Assembly (NCBI RefSeq): GCF_001188955.3
Contig: NZ_JPRF03000054.1
Location: forward strand, 186,001 to 250,000
Reading direction: 5' to 3'
DNA: 64,000 nt
From: Kitasatospora aureofaciens
Lineage (GTDB): Bacteria; Actinomycetota; Actinomycetes; Streptomycetales; Streptomycetaceae
Shown here: positions 1 to 7,084 of the stretch, piece by piece
Layout of the letters: each line of letters starts with the position of its first letter
Position numbering within the stretch: the stretch's first letter is position 1
Notes under the pieces: generated by a model
What the model was told of the DNA's origin: nothing
The model's database searches: none
Seen by the model: only the letters and a program-made list of their open reading frames with translations
Program-made: the position numbers and the translations under genes

Positions 1-338
1 ATGATGGCGTCCAGGATCGCCCGGGCGGCGGCGAGCTCGTCCATCTGACGGGTGATCCGGGCCCGCTCCCGGGCCAGGCCGTCCAGCAGTTCCGGGCAGG
101 TCGGGCCGGCCTGCCGCTGCCCGGGCAGCGGCAGGCCCGGGAGGATCTCGGCGATCGCGGCGCTGTTGAGACCGGCCGCGAGCAGGGTGCGGATGCCGTG
201 GACGGCGTCCACGTCCCGGTCGCCGTACTCGCGGTAGCCGCTGGGGCGGCGCTCGGGGGTGAGCAGGCCCTGCTCCTCGTAGTAGCGCAGGGCGCGCGGG
301 GTGACCCCGGTCCGCCGGGCGAGCTCTCCGATCCGCAT
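1..338 (-). CDS. MerR-family transcriptional regulator (3' end outside window)
   Basis: The visible 112 codons begin MRIGELARRTGVTPRALRYY, the N-terminal winged-helix of MerR regulators (residues 1-70), followed by the start of the dimerisation helix. The ATG at 338 is preceded by GGAGGTG at ideal spacing. The gene runs off the left edge, so the effector-binding part is not seen. It is divergent from the imine-reductase-like gene at 418, whose promoter has the long spacer MerR proteins act on, so it is probably that gene's local regulator and possibly its own. The ligand is unknown. Confidence 0.9.
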   Translation of the reverse strand, partial: MRIGELARRTGVTPRALRYYEEQGLLTPERRPSGYREYGDRDVDAVHGIRTLLAAGLNSAAIAEILPGLPLPGQRQAGPTCPELLDGLARERARITRQMDELAAARAILDAI

Positions 339-378
339 CGCGGCACCTCCGATCGACCGGCCGACGGGCTCGGTTGGC

Positions 379-410
379 TTGACTCTGCCGTCGGCGTGAA
401 GGTCTAGCGT
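379..410 (+). promoter_or_regulatory. MerR-type long-spacer promoter for the gene at 418
   Basis: TTGACT at 379-384 and TAGCGT at 405-410 are separated by 20 bp, the over-long spacing typical of MerR-activated promoters. An imperfect dyad (GACTCT/AAGGTC) lies in the spacer. Transcription would start about 7-8 bases past the -10, at or next to the GTG at 418. That start has no ribosome-binding site, so the message is probably leaderless. Confidence 0.55.
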
Positions 411-417
411 AACCGCC

Positions 418-1458
418 GTGCCGAACCAATCCTCTTTCCCAACCCCCTTCTCCGATAACGCCGTTGCCGTCCTCGGCCTGGGTCCGATGGGCCGGGCTCT
501 GGCCGGGGCGCTGCTGGCCGCCGGCCACGACGTCACCGTCTGGAACCGCACACCGGGCCGGGACGGCGCGCTGCTCGCGCAGGGCGCCCGGCCCGCCGAG
601 AGCGCCGCCGAGGCCGTGGCGACCGCGACCACGACCGCGACCGCCACCGCGGCTTCGGCTGCGAGTTCCGCCGCAGCGGCCGGTTCCCCGCTCGTCCTGC
701 TCTGCGTCCGCGACCAGTCGGCCGCCCGGGCAGTGCTGGACGCCGCCGGAGCGGCGCTGCGCGGCCGGACCGTCGTCAACGCCACCTCGATCACCCCCGA
801 GGACGCCCGGGCCAACGCCGCCGACGCCCGGGCCCGGGGCTTCCGCCTCCTCGAGGCCGCGATCCTCACCCCCACCCCGACCATCGGCCGCCCGCAGGGC
901 ACCGTCCTGCTCAGCGGCGACCCCGAGGCCTTCACCGCCCACGAGCCGACGCTCCGCGCTCTGGGCACCGTGCGTCACGTCGGCACGGACCCCGGACGGG
1001 CGGCGGCCTTCGACGCGGCCCTGCTGGACCTCTTCTGGACCACCGTGCACGGCCTGGTCCACGCCCTCGCCCTGGCCCGCGCCGAGGGGATCAGCGGCAC
1101 CGAACTCACCCCGTACGCCCAGGGGTTGCCCCAACTCCTGCCGCCACTGATCGAGGACTTCGCCCGGCGTGCTGACGAACGCCGCCACCCGGGCGACCAC
1201 AGCAGCCTGGCCTCCGCCGAGGCCGGACTGTCGCACGTGGCCCACACCGCCCGGGCCCGCGGCCTGGACACCACCGTCCTGGACGCCGCCCTCGCCGTCA
1301 CCCGCCGTGCGGTCGAGGCCGGACACGGCTCGGACGGCGTGTCGGGCCTGGTCGAGCTGTTCGCCCGGCAGGCCACGGCCTCCAGCACCGGTCCCGCCAC
1401 TACCGGTCCCGCCGCTGCGCCGAGTAACCGCCGTCGACCGGCAGGACGACCCCGGTGA
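418..1458 (+). CDS. Imine reductase-like NAD(P)-binding dehydrogenase
   Basis: 346 aa. The Rossmann motif VLGLGPMGRALAGALLAAGH (about residues 19-38) and TVWNRTP place it in the beta-hydroxyacid dehydrogenase superfamily. The C-terminal helical half (LLDLFWTTVHGLVHALALARAEG, then AGHGSDGVSGLVELF) resembles imine reductases, which reduce cyclic imines with NADPH. An Ala-Thr-rich insert (residues 64-85) follows the nucleotide site. GTG at 418 lacks a Shine-Dalgarno and sits at the predicted transcription start. The last ~27 residues (Ser/Pro/Arg-rich) fall outside the family's usual end and are antisense to a short-chain dehydrogenase remnant, so the original stop may have been lost. Soluble; natural substrate unknown. 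Confidence 0.85.
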   Translation: MPNQSSFPTPFSDNAVAVLGLGPMGRALAGALLAAGHDVTVWNRTPGRDGALLAQGARPAESAAEAVATATTTATATAASAASSAAAAGSPLVLLCVRDQSAARAVLDAAGAALRGRTVVNATSITPEDARANAADARARGFRLLEAAILTPTPTIGRPQGTVLLSGDPEAFTAHEPTLRALGTVRHVGTDPGRAAAFDAALLDLFWTTVHGLVHALALARAEGISGTELTPYAQGLPQLLPPLIEDFARRADERRHPGDHSSLASAEAGLSHVAHTARARGLDTTVLDAALAVTRRAVEAGHGSDGVSGLVELFARQATASSTGPATTGPAAAPSNRRRPAGRPR

Positions 1459-1700
1459 CGAAGGAGGCGTCGCCGGAGGCCGGGAGGAGGACGGCGGCGG
1501 CGACCTCGGCCGGATCGCCGAGACGGCTCACCGGGTGCAGCTTCTCGATCGCCTCCAGGTACTCGGGCCCTGCCGGCTCCTCCCGCAGCCGGGCGATCCG
1601 TTCGGTGCCGGTCGTGCCGGTCGTGCCGGGGGCGACGGCGGTGATCCGGATGCCGCGACCCGCCCGTTCGACGGCGAGGTGCGTGGTCAGCCCGTACGAC
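1400..1700 (-). pseudogene. 3' remnant of a short-chain dehydrogenase/reductase gene
   Basis: On the minus strand this reads YGLTTHLAVERAGRGIRI, TAVAPG and ends VTGVVLPVDGGYSAQRRDR, the last ~95 residues of a classical SDR (after the catalytic Tyr region, with the C-terminal PVDGG). The nucleotide-binding half is missing and no start is present. The stop at 1402-1400 lies inside the 3' end of the convergent imine-reductase-like gene. The fragment abuts the stop of the oxidoreductase at 1722, so a deletion probably joined the two. Confidence 0.65.
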
Positions 1701-1721
1701 CAGCGGCCATCAGCGCCGGGG

Positions 1722-2649
1722 TCAGACGGTCAGCACGATCTTCCCCTGCAGGTGCCCCTGCTCGCTGATCCGGTGCGCCTCGGCCGCCTGCGCCAGCGGG
1801 AGCACCCGGTGCAGCGGCAGCCGCAGGTCGCCCGCCCCGTGCAGGGCGAGCGCGGCCGCGAAGGCACGCCGGTGGTACGCCTCGGCCTTGTCGGTGCTGC
1901 CGTCGAAGCGGACGCCGTACTGCGCGGCGTTCGCGAAGTCCGCGATCGTCAGCACCCGCTCCGCGCTGCCCGTCAGCTCGATCGACAGCGGCAGCACGTC
2001 CCCCTTCCCGACCGCGTCCAGCGCCCGGTCCACCCCGTCCGGGGCGGCCGCCCGCACCCGCTCGGCCAGGCCCTCGCCGTACGTCACCGGGATCGCGCCG
2101 AGTTCGCGCAGGTAGGCGTGGTTGGCCTCGCTCGCGGTGCCGACCACGGTGATGCCGCGCGCGGGCGAACTGCAGCAGCACGGTGCCGACCCCGCCGGCC
2201 GCACCGTGCACCAGCAGGGTCTCCCCCGGCCGTACGCCGAGGATGTCCAGCACCCGCTCGCTGGTCTCGGCCGCCACCGGGATCGCGGCGGCCTCCTCCC
2301 AGCTCAGCGTGGCGGGCTTGTGCGCCAGCATGTCCGCGTCGAGCAGCGCGTGCTCGGCGTAACCGCCCCCCATCAGGCCGCCGAACACCTCGTCGCCGGG
2401 CGCGAAGCCCGTCACCTCCGCGCCGACGGCCTCCACCACGCCGGACACTTCGTAGCCGGGGACGGCGGGGAAGACGGCCGGGAAGAGCGCGTGCAGCTCG
2501 CCGCTGCGCTGCTTGCGGTCGATCGGGTTGACGCCCACCGCGCGGACCGCGACCCGGACCTGGCCGGGGCCGGGGGCCGGCAGCTCGATGTCGATGGTGC
2601 GCAGCACGTCCGCGCCGCCGTACCGGGGAAAGGCGATCGCCTTGGTCAT
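1722..2649 (-). pseudogene. NADPH:quinone oxidoreductase (MDR family), frameshifted
   Basis: From ATG 2649 (AAGGA upstream) the frame reads MTKAIAFPRYGGADVLR and continues to the nucleotide-binding LLVHGAAGGVGTVLLQFARA. It then goes out of frame; the rest (GITVVGTASEANHAYLRELGAIP to LQGKIVLTV) is in another frame. The shift lies in a CG-repeat run at about 2153-2168, and removing one base restores a 308-aa zinc-independent medium-chain reductase of normal length. Either the gene is a recent pseudogene or a single base was miscalled in a run that is hard to sequence. As written, no full protein is made. Confidence 0.8.
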
Positions 2650-2812
2650 GGCAGGATTCCTTGGGGTTTCCGGGAGTTGTCCCGGGAGGTGGTTGCTTCC
2701 GACGCCTTCCATACTGCGGCGCCGCGGCCGGGCGTTCCGCCGTTCTTTCGGGCGGTTCGACCTGGCCGAACGGACGGGCCGCCGTCGGGCGCCGGGGGTT
2801 AGGGTCGACACC

Positions 2813-4144
2813 ATGGACGAGAACTGGCAGCAGCACTGGGGCCGCCCCGAGGACGCGTTGGCGCGGGCCCTCGAGGTGCTGCGCGCCCCCCGACCGGACT
2901 GCCTGCGCACGCTCAGCGAAATGATCTCCACCCTCGTCCCGTACGAGGTGATCGCGCAGCTCAACGGCATCTGCACGGTCTCCCCCACGCACGCCCACGG
3001 CCGGCCCGAGCTGGCCGAGCAGATCACCGGCCTGGACCTGTCCCGGCTGGCCGAGCGCACCGCCGGGGCGACCGCGACCGGCCCCTGGCAGGGTGAGGCC
3101 GAACTCGCCGGAGGCCTCCGGCCGGTGGTGGTGACCGTGGCGACCGGCCCGGGCAGCGGCGGCAGCGCCGTCCTGGTCCTGGTCCGGGCGAACGCCGACC
3201 CGGTGGACCCGCGCGCGCTCACCCTGCTCCAGCGGTTCTGGGAGCTGGCGGTCGCCCACTCCGACCACCGCGTCACCGACGCCTCACCCACCAGCGCGGC
3301 GGTCTCCCGCGCCGCCGCCAACGCCCGTGCCCGGGCGATCGCCGAGTTCACCGGCACCCACAGCGCGGCACTCACCGCGGTCCTGGCGCCGCTGCGCTCG
3401 GCCGACCTGGACGACGCCTCCGCCCGCCGCGCCGCCACCGAACTCGCCGTCACCGCCCTGCTCGACCTGCGCCACGCGGCCGACCTCGACCGCGCCCTCA
3501 GCGAGGAACCCGCCGACGCCGCCTTCGCCCGGCTCGGCCGCGAACTGCGCCCGTTGCTGCGGCACACCCGGGTCCGGCTCGACCTCGCGCCCCCGGCGGA
3601 CGCCTCCCGGCCCGTCCCCGCGGACACCGCCCACACCGCGCGGGACGCCGTCCGGGTCGCCGTGATGCTGATGCTGGAACAGGAGAAGCCCACCCGGCTG
3701 CACCTGAGTTGGCAGTTCACGGCGGACTCCCAGCTGCGCGCGGTGGTGCGCGACGACGGCCTCGGCCTGCTCGCCGCCGACGCCCTCACCGTCCACCGCA
3801 CCGCCGAACGGATCGCCGCCCTCGGCGGCCGCTACGACGTCGAGTCGGTCCCCGGCTGGGGGACCACCGTGACCGTCGACCTGCCCCTCGGCCTGCGCTC
3901 GCCCACCGTCACCACCGACCCCCTCGATGGACTCCAGCCGCGGGAACTGGAGGTGCTCGACCAGCTCGCGCAGGGCCGCCGCAACCGGGACATCGCCGCG
4001 GCGCTGCACATCAGCGAGTCCACGGTGAAGTTCCATGTCGCCAACATCCTGGCCAAGTTGGGCGTCAGCTCGCGCGGCGAGGCGGCCGCCCTGGCCCACC
4101 GGGCCGGGATGCCCGGCCCCACGCGCCTGCACGTGGCATCCTGA
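2813..4144 (+). CDS. LuxR-type regulator with an internal ATPase-like domain
   Basis: 443 aa from ATG 2813. The C-terminus (about 375-430) is a LuxR/FixJ helix-turn-helix: LQPRELEVLDQLAQGRRNRDIA, then HISESTVKFHVANILAKLGV. Just before it, residues ~300-360 (AVVRDDGLGLL, then GGRYDVESVPGWGTTVTVDLPL) look like the G1/G2 boxes of a histidine-kinase ATPase. The N-terminal ~170 residues are GAF-like but not securely assignable. No receiver domain or phospho-acceptor His is evident. It therefore resembles a NarL-type output fused to a degenerate kinase core. It is divergent from the frameshifted oxidoreductase. Signal and targets unknown. Confidence 0.85.
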   Translation: MDENWQQHWGRPEDALARALEVLRAPRPDCLRTLSEMISTLVPYEVIAQLNGICTVSPTHAHGRPELAEQITGLDLSRLAERTAGATATGPWQGEAELAGGLRPVVVTVATGPGSGGSAVLVLVRANADPVDPRALTLLQRFWELAVAHSDHRVTDASPTSAAVSRAAANARARAIAEFTGTHSAALTAVLAPLRSADLDDASARRAATELAVTALLDLRHAADLDRALSEEPADAAFARLGRELRPLLRHTRVRLDLAPPADASRPVPADTAHTARDAVRVAVMLMLEQEKPTRLHLSWQFTADSQLRAVVRDDGLGLLAADALTVHRTAERIAALGGRYDVESVPGWGTTVTVDLPLGLRSPTVTTDPLDGLQPRELEVLDQLAQGRRNRDIAAALHISESTVKFHVANILAKLGVSSRGEAAALAHRAGMPGPTRLHVAS

Positions 4145-4159
4145 ACCGGTTCCGCCCCG

Positions 4160-4450
4160 CCGCGCCCGCTGCCCTGGGACAGCCGGTGGGTGCGCTGGCC
4201 CGACTTCCGACTGCCCGCCGACCGCGCGGACGCGGCCGACGCGTTCCGCCAGGCCTGGGAACGTTGCGCCACCGAACGCGTCGAACTCGCCTGCGCGGGC
4301 GGCCGCGGCCGCACCGGTACGGCGCTCGCCTGCATCGCGGTGCTGGACGGCGTACCGCCGAAGGAGGCGGTCGCGTACGTCCGGGAACACTACAGCCGGC
4401 ACGCGGTGGAGACGCCCTGGCAGCGGAAGTTCGTCGAGCGACAGGCCTAG
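4160..4450 (+). pseudogene. Protein-tyrosine-phosphatase-like protein, 5' truncated
   Basis: The frame reads PWDSRWVRWPDFRLPADRAD, then CAGGRGRTGTALACIAVLDG, then VETPWQRKFVERQA. CxxGxxRTG is the phosphate-binding P-loop of the Cys-dependent phosphatase superfamily. Actinobacterial members are usually about 150 aa and have ~60 residues before the RWVRWPDF segment. Here that part is missing: the frame meets a TGA at 4142-4144, which is also the stop of the LuxR gene. A short product could start at GTG 4190 (86 aa). I infer that a deletion fused the LuxR 3' end to the phosphatase interior. Confidence 0.6.
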
Positions 4451-4605
4451 GGTCCGTCCTCGGACTCCGCGTACAGGGCGGCCGTGGAGCGGTCGGCGTT
4501 GGTGGCGGAGGTGAAGACCACGTGCCCCACGCCGGTGGCGGCCGCCGCGTCGAGCAGGGCGGTGCCCTGTCGGACCTCGGTGGCGAGGTCCGTTCCGAAC
4601 GGCAC
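4450..4605 (-). pseudogene. Internal fragment of an NmrA-like NAD(P)-binding protein
   Basis: The minus strand encodes FGTDLATEVRQGTALLDAAA followed by GVGHVVFTSATNADRSTAAL. This matches the segment of NmrA-type atypical SDRs where a neighbour-gene intermediate is checked (EVRQG, VxHxVFxSxxxAD). Neither the GxxGxxG start nor the C-terminal half is present, so it is a ~50-residue stub. It lies between the truncated phosphatase and the urease operon. Confidence 0.45.
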
Positions 4606-4619
4606 CGCCCTGGGCGCCG

Positions 4620-4747
4620 GTGGCACCTGTGACGGCCTCTTCGCCGAGGACAGCGAGGACGAACTCGCTCTCCTGCTACGGCACATGAACCGCACGGTCG
4701 AGCTCAGCCACCGGCAGATCGCCCGACTGGCGGAGAAGGGCCTCTAG
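4620..4747 (+). pseudogene. Possible C-terminal stub of a MarR-type regulator
   Basis: The plus frame ends CDGLFAEDSEDELALLLRHM, then NRTVELSHRQIARLAEKGL and a stop at 4747. The acidic-Leu-rich helix ending in LLRxxNRTV is typical of the last dimerisation helix of MarR regulators. No DNA-binding part or plausible start precedes it. It abuts the NmrA stub in the opposite orientation and overlaps the ureD stop by four bases. The family call is tentative. Confidence 0.3.
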
Positions 4748-5736
4748 GTCTTCCGCAGGTCGGGCGCCGGCGCCCCGATCAGCAGCCGCCGCACCGCCTC
4801 CCAGGCCGCCCGCAGTGCGGCCGCGCAGGCCCTGGTGTCGGAGTCGAGCAGCCGCAGCCAGGCGCCGCTGTCCTGCGGCAGCACGCTGACCCCGTACAGC
4901 AGCCCGCGCTCCGCCAGGGCCTCGTGCAGCACGTCGGCGATCCGGGCCGCCGGGGCGAGCGGGCTGAGCACGTACAGGCTGGACATCACGTCGTGCCCGC
5001 CGAGCACGGCCCGGCCGGCCACGCCGCCGTCGGCGGGCTCCAGCCGTACCGTGTCGAGGGCGACCAACTCTCCGCCCGGGCGGCGCACTTCGAGGTCTGA
5101 GGCGAACACCCGGTAGGCGTTGCGCTCGCCCCTGGCCAGCCGGCCGGCCAGGACGGTCTCGCCGGCCAGCACCGTCGCCCCGGCGTCCGCGGTCAGGACG
5201 GTGCGCTGGTAGAAGCGCGAGTCGACGAAGGGGATCACCGGCTCGGGCAGGTACTCGACGTAGGCGCCCGGCCCGGCCTCCAGGTTGACCAGCTGGGTCG
5301 CGTAGTCGTGCTCCATCCGGTAGACCTTCGTGGCCGCCTGGGTGGTCAGGTGGACGGCCGTGTCGGCGCCGCAGCGGATGTCGGTGCGCAGCCGGTCGGC
5401 CTGGAGGATGCCGCCGCCGGTGGACATCAGCAGGGTGACGGCGAGGTCGGGGCGGGCCGGGTCGAAGTAGAGCGGGCGCATGATCTGCAGCGGCGACTTC
5501 TGGTAGTGGCCGGTGAGTTCGGTGCGCCCGCCGATCCGCTCGAAGGCCAGCTCCAGCAGCCCGACCTTGCCGGGGCGCCCGACCGCGAGGGTGTCGGGTG
5601 TCCCGGCGTACCGGCGGACCTGGTGCGGGACGCGGGCCGGCTCGTAGTGCCGGGGGTCGAGCCGGGGCACTTCCCGCTCGCCCGCGACGGCCTCCGCCTC
5701 GGCAGCCGCCCGCTCGGCGACCGGTGGAGCCGTCAC
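4744..5736 (-). CDS. ureD: Urease accessory protein UreD
   Basis: 330 aa. UreD/UreH scaffold that binds apo-urease and, with UreF and UreG, delivers nickel. Family marks are MRPLYFDPARPDLAVTLLMS, the ADRLRTDI segment, HLTTQAATKVYRM and YLPEPVIPFVDSRFYQRT. A ~55-residue charged N-terminal extension precedes the core. The GTG start at 5736 overlaps the ureG stop (GTGA), so the two are translationally coupled. It is the last gene of the seven-gene operon. Cytoplasmic. Confidence 0.96.
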   Translation of the reverse strand: MTAPPVAERAAAEAEAVAGEREVPRLDPRHYEPARVPHQVRRYAGTPDTLAVGRPGKVGLLELAFERIGGRTELTGHYQKSPLQIMRPLYFDPARPDLAVTLLMSTGGGILQADRLRTDIRCGADTAVHLTTQAATKVYRMEHDYATQLVNLEAGPGAYVEYLPEPVIPFVDSRFYQRTVLTADAGATVLAGETVLAGRLARGERNAYRVFASDLEVRRPGGELVALDTVRLEPADGGVAGRAVLGGHDVMSSLYVLSPLAPAARIADVLHEALAERGLLYGVSVLPQDSGAWLRLLDSDTRACAAALRAAWEAVRRLLIGAPAPDLRKT

Positions 5737-6353
5737 GCCGGGACCTTCCGGAAGGTCTCCAGGAAGGTGGCGATGTCCTCCAGCCCCTCCCCCGTCAGGC
5801 AGTTGGTGAGCACCACCGGCCCGCCCTCGCGCACCCGCCGGGCGTCGGACTCCATGATGCCGAGGTCGGCCCGGACGTACTGGGCGATGTCGATCTTGTT
5901 GATCACCAGCAGCTCCGACTCGGTGATGCCCGGGCCGCGCTTGCGGGGCATCTTCTCGCCCTCGGCGGTGTCGAGGACGAACAGGAAGAGGTCGACCAGC
6001 ACCGGGCTGAAGGTCAGGGTGAGGTTGTCACCGCCGGACTCGAACAGCAGGGTGTCGACGTCCGGGAAGCGCTCCAGCATCTCGGCCCCGGCGGCGAGGT
6101 TCATCGTCGGGTCGTCCCGCACGGCGGTGTGCGGGCAGGCGCCGGTCTCCACGCCGACCACCCGCTCGGGGTCGAGCACCCCGGCAAGGGTGCGGCGGAC
6201 GTGCTGGGCGTCCTCCTGGGTGTAGATGTCGTTGGTGATGACCGCCGGGCGGTGGCCGCGCGCGATCAGCACCGGCACCAGCGCCTCGATCAGCGCCGTC
6301 TTGCCCGAGCCGACCGGTCCGCCGATGCCCACCCTGAGCACGTTGTCGGTCAT
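5733..6353 (-). CDS. ureG: Urease accessory GTPase UreG
   Basis: 206 aa. SIMIBI-class GTPase that powers nickel insertion into urease. Visible motifs: P-loop GGPVGSGKTALIEAL (residues ~10-24), the metal-binding CPH in VGVETGACPHTAVRDD, ESGGDNLTLTFSP (switch region) and NKID (base recognition). There is no His-rich N-terminal metal reservoir, unlike some plant and actinobacterial UreGs. ATG 6353 is chosen because GAAGGGA lies just upstream; an alternative ATG ten codons earlier has no such site. It sits 26 bases after ureF and overlaps ureD. Confidence 0.97.
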   Translation of the reverse strand: MTDNVLRVGIGGPVGSGKTALIEALVPVLIARGHRPAVITNDIYTQEDAQHVRRTLAGVLDPERVVGVETGACPHTAVRDDPTMNLAAGAEMLERFPDVDTLLFESGGDNLTLTFSPVLVDLFLFVLDTAEGEKMPRKRGPGITESELLVINKIDIAQYVRADLGIMESDARRVREGGPVVLTNCLTGEGLEDIATFLETFRKVPA

Positions 6354-6379
6354 GCGATTCCCTTCGATCGTAGGTGTGT

Positions 6380-7084
6380 TCAACTCGCGAACAGCCGGGC
6401 CTCGGCCCGCTCGTGCCGCCCGGACATCGCGTCCGCGATCGGTACGCAGCCCCCGAGGTCGGCCGACTCCCGTACCAGTGCGGCCGCCACCACCTCCCGG
6501 ATCACCGGGGCGGCGGCCCGCAGGACGACCTGCGCCCTGCGGTGGTCGGTCAGCCGCAGCCGCAGCGCGGCGCCGACGAAGCTGGTGCAGAAGGCGAACA
6601 GGTCGCTGGCGACGGCCTGTTCGACCGGTACGGCGGCCGAGGCGTACGCGACCCCGGCGGCCACCGCCTGGCAGCCGGGGGCGCGCTTGTCGGCGACCAG
6701 TTCCGCGTACCGCTCCAGCGGCTCACCGCCCACCGACTCCCGGGCGATGTCCAGGAGTTGGCGGCCGGTCCGGGCGGCGGCGAGCCTCAGCTCGCGGTTG
6801 AGCTTGGTGGCGTGCAGCCGCTGGTCGATCTCGACCAGCAGCTCCCAGTCGCCCTCCGACGCGGCCCGGTGGGCCAGCGCCAGCGCCGTCGCGTCGGACG
6901 GTCCGACGCTGTGCCGCAGCAGGTCGGCGAGCAGCTCGGGCACGGTGTCGGGAGTGACGGCCTTCGCCTGGGCGTAGCCCTCCAGGCCGTGCGAGAGGGT
7001 GTAGAAGCCGCTGGGGAAGGCGGAGTCGGTCAGCTGGAGGCTGACCAGCAGGGCGTCCAGCCCGTCTCCCGTGGGGCTGCTCAT
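6380..7084 (-). CDS. ureF: Urease accessory protein UreF
   Basis: 234 aa, all-helical. It links UreD to UreG and gates GTP hydrolysis during nickel transfer. Family marks are LLVSLQLTDSAFPSGFYTLS followed by HGLEGYAQ (residues ~11-38), and the C-terminal LRLTDHRRAQ, GCVPIADAMSGRHERAEARL. The ATG at 7084 overlaps the ureC stop (ATGA). Length and start are as expected. Confidence 0.96.
   Translation of the reverse strand: MSSPTGDGLDALLVSLQLTDSAFPSGFYTLSHGLEGYAQAKAVTPDTVPELLADLLRHSVGPSDATALALAHRAASEGDWELLVEIDQRLHATKLNRELRLAAARTGRQLLDIARESVGGEPLERYAELVADKRAPGCQAVAAGVAYASAAVPVEQAVASDLFAFCTSFVGAALRLRLTDHRRAQVVLRAAAPVIREVVAAALVRESADLGGCVPIADAMSGRHERAEARLFAS

Noticed and set aside
1687..3801. A 700-codon minus-strand open frame
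   Set aside because: It is a chance fusion of the antisense of the LuxR gene with the first half of the quinone oxidoreductase; codon bias supports only the part from 2649 leftward.
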